DNA of 64,000 nt from contig JAFCIZ010000005.1 in the NCBI GenBank assembly GCA_017871115.1, positions 2,154,501 through 2,218,500 of the forward strand, read 5' to 3'. Made by a program: the position numbers and the translations under genes. This stretch comes from Cunninghamella blakesleeana (Eukaryota > Mucoromycota > Mucoromycetes > Mucorales > Cunninghamellaceae). A model generated the notes under the pieces. The model made no database searches, was not told the origin of the DNA, and saw only the letters and a program-made list of their open reading frames with translations. How positions within the stretch are numbered: the stretch's first letter is position 1; every line of letters starts with the position of its first letter. This document shows positions 62,109 to 64,000 of the stretch, one piece after another.

Positions 62109-63624
62109 TGATGATAGATCGTATATAATGTCTAATAAATAATTATATATTTACTTGTAATTTAATAGGTAATCATGCTCAAGGTGTTGCTATGGCTGCT
62201 AAACATTTAGGAATTAAAGCAAAAATCGTTATGCCTATTCCATCTCCAGCTATTAAATGGAGAAATGTTCAACGATTAGGTGCTGAAGTGATTTTGTCAG
62301 GAAATGATTTTGACGAAGCTAAAAAAGAATGTAGTCGATTAATGGAAGAAGAAAAATTAACAAATATTCCTCCTTACGATGATCCATATGTCATTGGTAA
62401 AAAATAAATAAATAAATAAGAATAATGGAAATAATTAAATGAATCAAAAAAAACAACAACCATTATCATTACCATTACATTTTTACTAATTACATATATA
62501 TATATATAGCTGGTCAAGGAACAATTGGACTTGAAATTCTTCGACAACATGACGTCAATGATATTTATGCCATTTACATCTGTGTAGGTGGAGGAGGATT
62601 AGTAGCAGGAATTGCAAGTTATGTAAAACGTATTGCACCTCATATTAAAATCATTGGTTGTGAAGCAAGTGATGCTAATGCTATGACCCAATCTTATAAT
62701 ACAAAACAAAGAGTAGAATTAAATGAAGTTGGATTATTTGCGGATGGGGCTGCAGTTAGAGTTGTTGGTGAAGAAACTTTCCGTGTAGCTTTACCTTTGA
62801 TTGATGAAATGGTCAATGTGGATAATGATGAAATTTGTGCTGCTATCAAGGATGTTTTTGAAGGTAAATTTATTTCTTTTTTTTTTTTTTTTAAAAAAAA
62901 AGGCTATATATATACTTAATTGTTTTGTAATTTTTTTAGATACTAGATCCATTTGTGAACCTACAGGAGCAGTATCAGTGGCGGCCATTAAAAAATATAT
63001 ACAAAAAAAACCTGAAACAAAAACCAAAGGGATCCATGTTGCCATCATTTCGGGAGCCAATGTCAATTTTGACCGATTAAGGTTTATTAGTGATCGTGCA
63101 GAATTGGGTGAACAAACTGAGGCCTTTTGTAACGTGATCATTCCTGAAAAGTGTGGTAGTTTCCATAAAATGATTGAACAAGTTTTACCAAGAAATATAA
63201 CCGAATTCTCTTATCGTTATTCTTGCCCTGATAAAGCATATGTTTACATTAGTTTTAAGGTGAATAATTTAAAACAAGAAGTAGACCAAGTTCTTGCTAA
63301 ATGGAAAGAAAATGGTATGGAAGGTTGGGATGTCAGTAACAATGAATTGGCTAAAACTCATGCTAGATATATGATTGGTGGAAAACATGCTAATGTAGTG
63401 AATGAAAGAGTATTTCGATTTAGTAAGTAAAAAGAAAAAGAAAAATGTATTTATTTTTGATTTTATGTATATTTATACTCTTTTTTTTTTTTTTTTTTTT
63501 TTTCCTTTTTATAATGATGAATAGTTTTCCCTGAAAGACCAGGTGCATTAATGAAGTTTTTATCAGGTTTACATATATCTTGGAATGTATCACTTTTCCA
63601 TTATAGAAATCATGGCGATGGTAA

Positions 63625-63681
<57 letters not shown>

Positions 63682-63893
63682 TAAATCATGATCATTAATG
63701 ATTTTTGTTTCTATTTTTTTTTTTTTTTTAATTTTTTAATTTCCCTTTAGATATGGGTAAAATATTTGTAGGAATTCAAGTACCTCCCGAAGAATACGAT
63801 CAATTTGATGAATTTTTAGATCAACTTGGATATACATATATAGAAGAAACCGATAATGTAGTTTATAAAACATTTTTATCAAGTAACTCTTAG
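61626..63893 (+). CDS. ILV1: Threonine dehydratase (biosynthetic)
   Basis: Exons 61626-61998, 62169-62396, 62510-62863, 62940-63422, 63525-63620 and 63751-63893 give 558 aa (yeast Ilv1 is 576). The enzyme makes 2-oxobutyrate from threonine, the first step of isoleucine synthesis, with PLP on Lys99 ([12 protein letters not shown]). The phosphate-binding loop is [10 protein letters not shown]. Two ACT-like regulatory repeats follow ([13 protein letters not shown] and [12 protein letters not shown]), consistent with isoleucine feedback control. The N-terminus ([19 protein letters not shown]) is acidic and does not look like a mitochondrial presequence. Intron 1 is full of microsatellites. Confidence 0.96.
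62010..62104 (+). repeat. Stacked microsatellites in ILV1 intron 1
   Basis: AAT-rich run, then TA repeat (about 62046-62066), then GA repeat (62067-62104). Confidence 0.9.
63624..63675. repeat. TA and AAT microsatellite in ILV1 last intron
   Basis: TA run (63624-63642) followed by AAT units to about 63675. Confidence 0.9.
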
Positions 63894-64000
63894 ATTTTTA
63901 TTTTTATTATTATTTATTTATTATTATTTCATATATAGATATATTCATTTTTTTTTTTTATAAACAATTAATAAAAAAAGTATGATAATGGTTCCAAATT

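Noticed and set aside
62104..62168. C-box-like ATGATGA in ILV1 intron 1 (possible C/D snoRNA)
   Set aside because: No D box (CTGA) or terminal stem was found in the intron.

Overview
The window is AT-rich eukaryotic DNA from a filamentous or yeast-like fungus. I favour an early-diverging lineage, most likely Mucoromycota. The support is indirect: compact genes with many short GT-AG introns, a set of fungal housekeeping proteins, and alongside them a full-length focadhesin homologue and an ARMC7 homologue, which are uncommon in model Dikarya. I built 23 protein-coding gene models, one of them cut by the left edge. They contain 77 introns, all GT-AG, and in every multi-exon model the exon lengths sum to a whole number of codons.

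Layout. 0-9 kb: a double-START-domain lipid-transfer protein (partial, minus), phosphomannomutase (plus), an MSP/VAP-like protein (minus), and a probably mitochondrial DEAD-box helicase (plus). 9-19 kb: focadhesin-like protein (minus, 7 exons, 1810 aa), a mitochondrial PPR protein (minus), and ARMC7 (plus), which shares a 207-bp promoter with the PPR gene. 19-24 kb: an APC-family amino-acid permease (minus) and a nitrilase-superfamily hydrolase (plus). 24-27.7 kb: a gene desert holding decayed coding fragments. 27.7-36 kb: a Gcn4/CPC1-type bZIP factor with two upstream ORFs and a perfect Gcn4 site in its own promoter, alkaline ceramidase, SEC23, and a peroxisomal enoyl-CoA hydratase-like protein. 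36-44 kb: a Vts1/Smaug SAM-domain RNA-binding protein, ribosomal protein eL29, a glycoside hydrolase family 8 enzyme, and a small secreted protein. 44-46 kb: another gene-poor stretch with a decayed ORF. 46-64 kb: methylenetetrahydrofolate reductase, an S28 serine peptidase, glutaminyl-tRNA synthetase, a zinc-ribbon protein, a large low-complexity protein and threonine dehydratase.

How the genes relate. The clearest functional thread is general amino-acid control. The bZIP gene has the regulatory layout of GCN4/cpc-1. Perfect RTGASTCAY sites occur in its own promoter, 159 bp upstream of threonine dehydratase, inside an intron of glutaminyl-tRNA synthetase, and near the 5' end of the amino-acid permease. 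Other genes serve the secretory pathway and glycosylation (SEC23, PMM), lipid handling (START, MSP, ceramidase), and RNA biology (Vts1, PPR, DEAD-box, ARMC7, focadhesin). No rRNA, tRNA, CRISPR array or intact mobile element was found.
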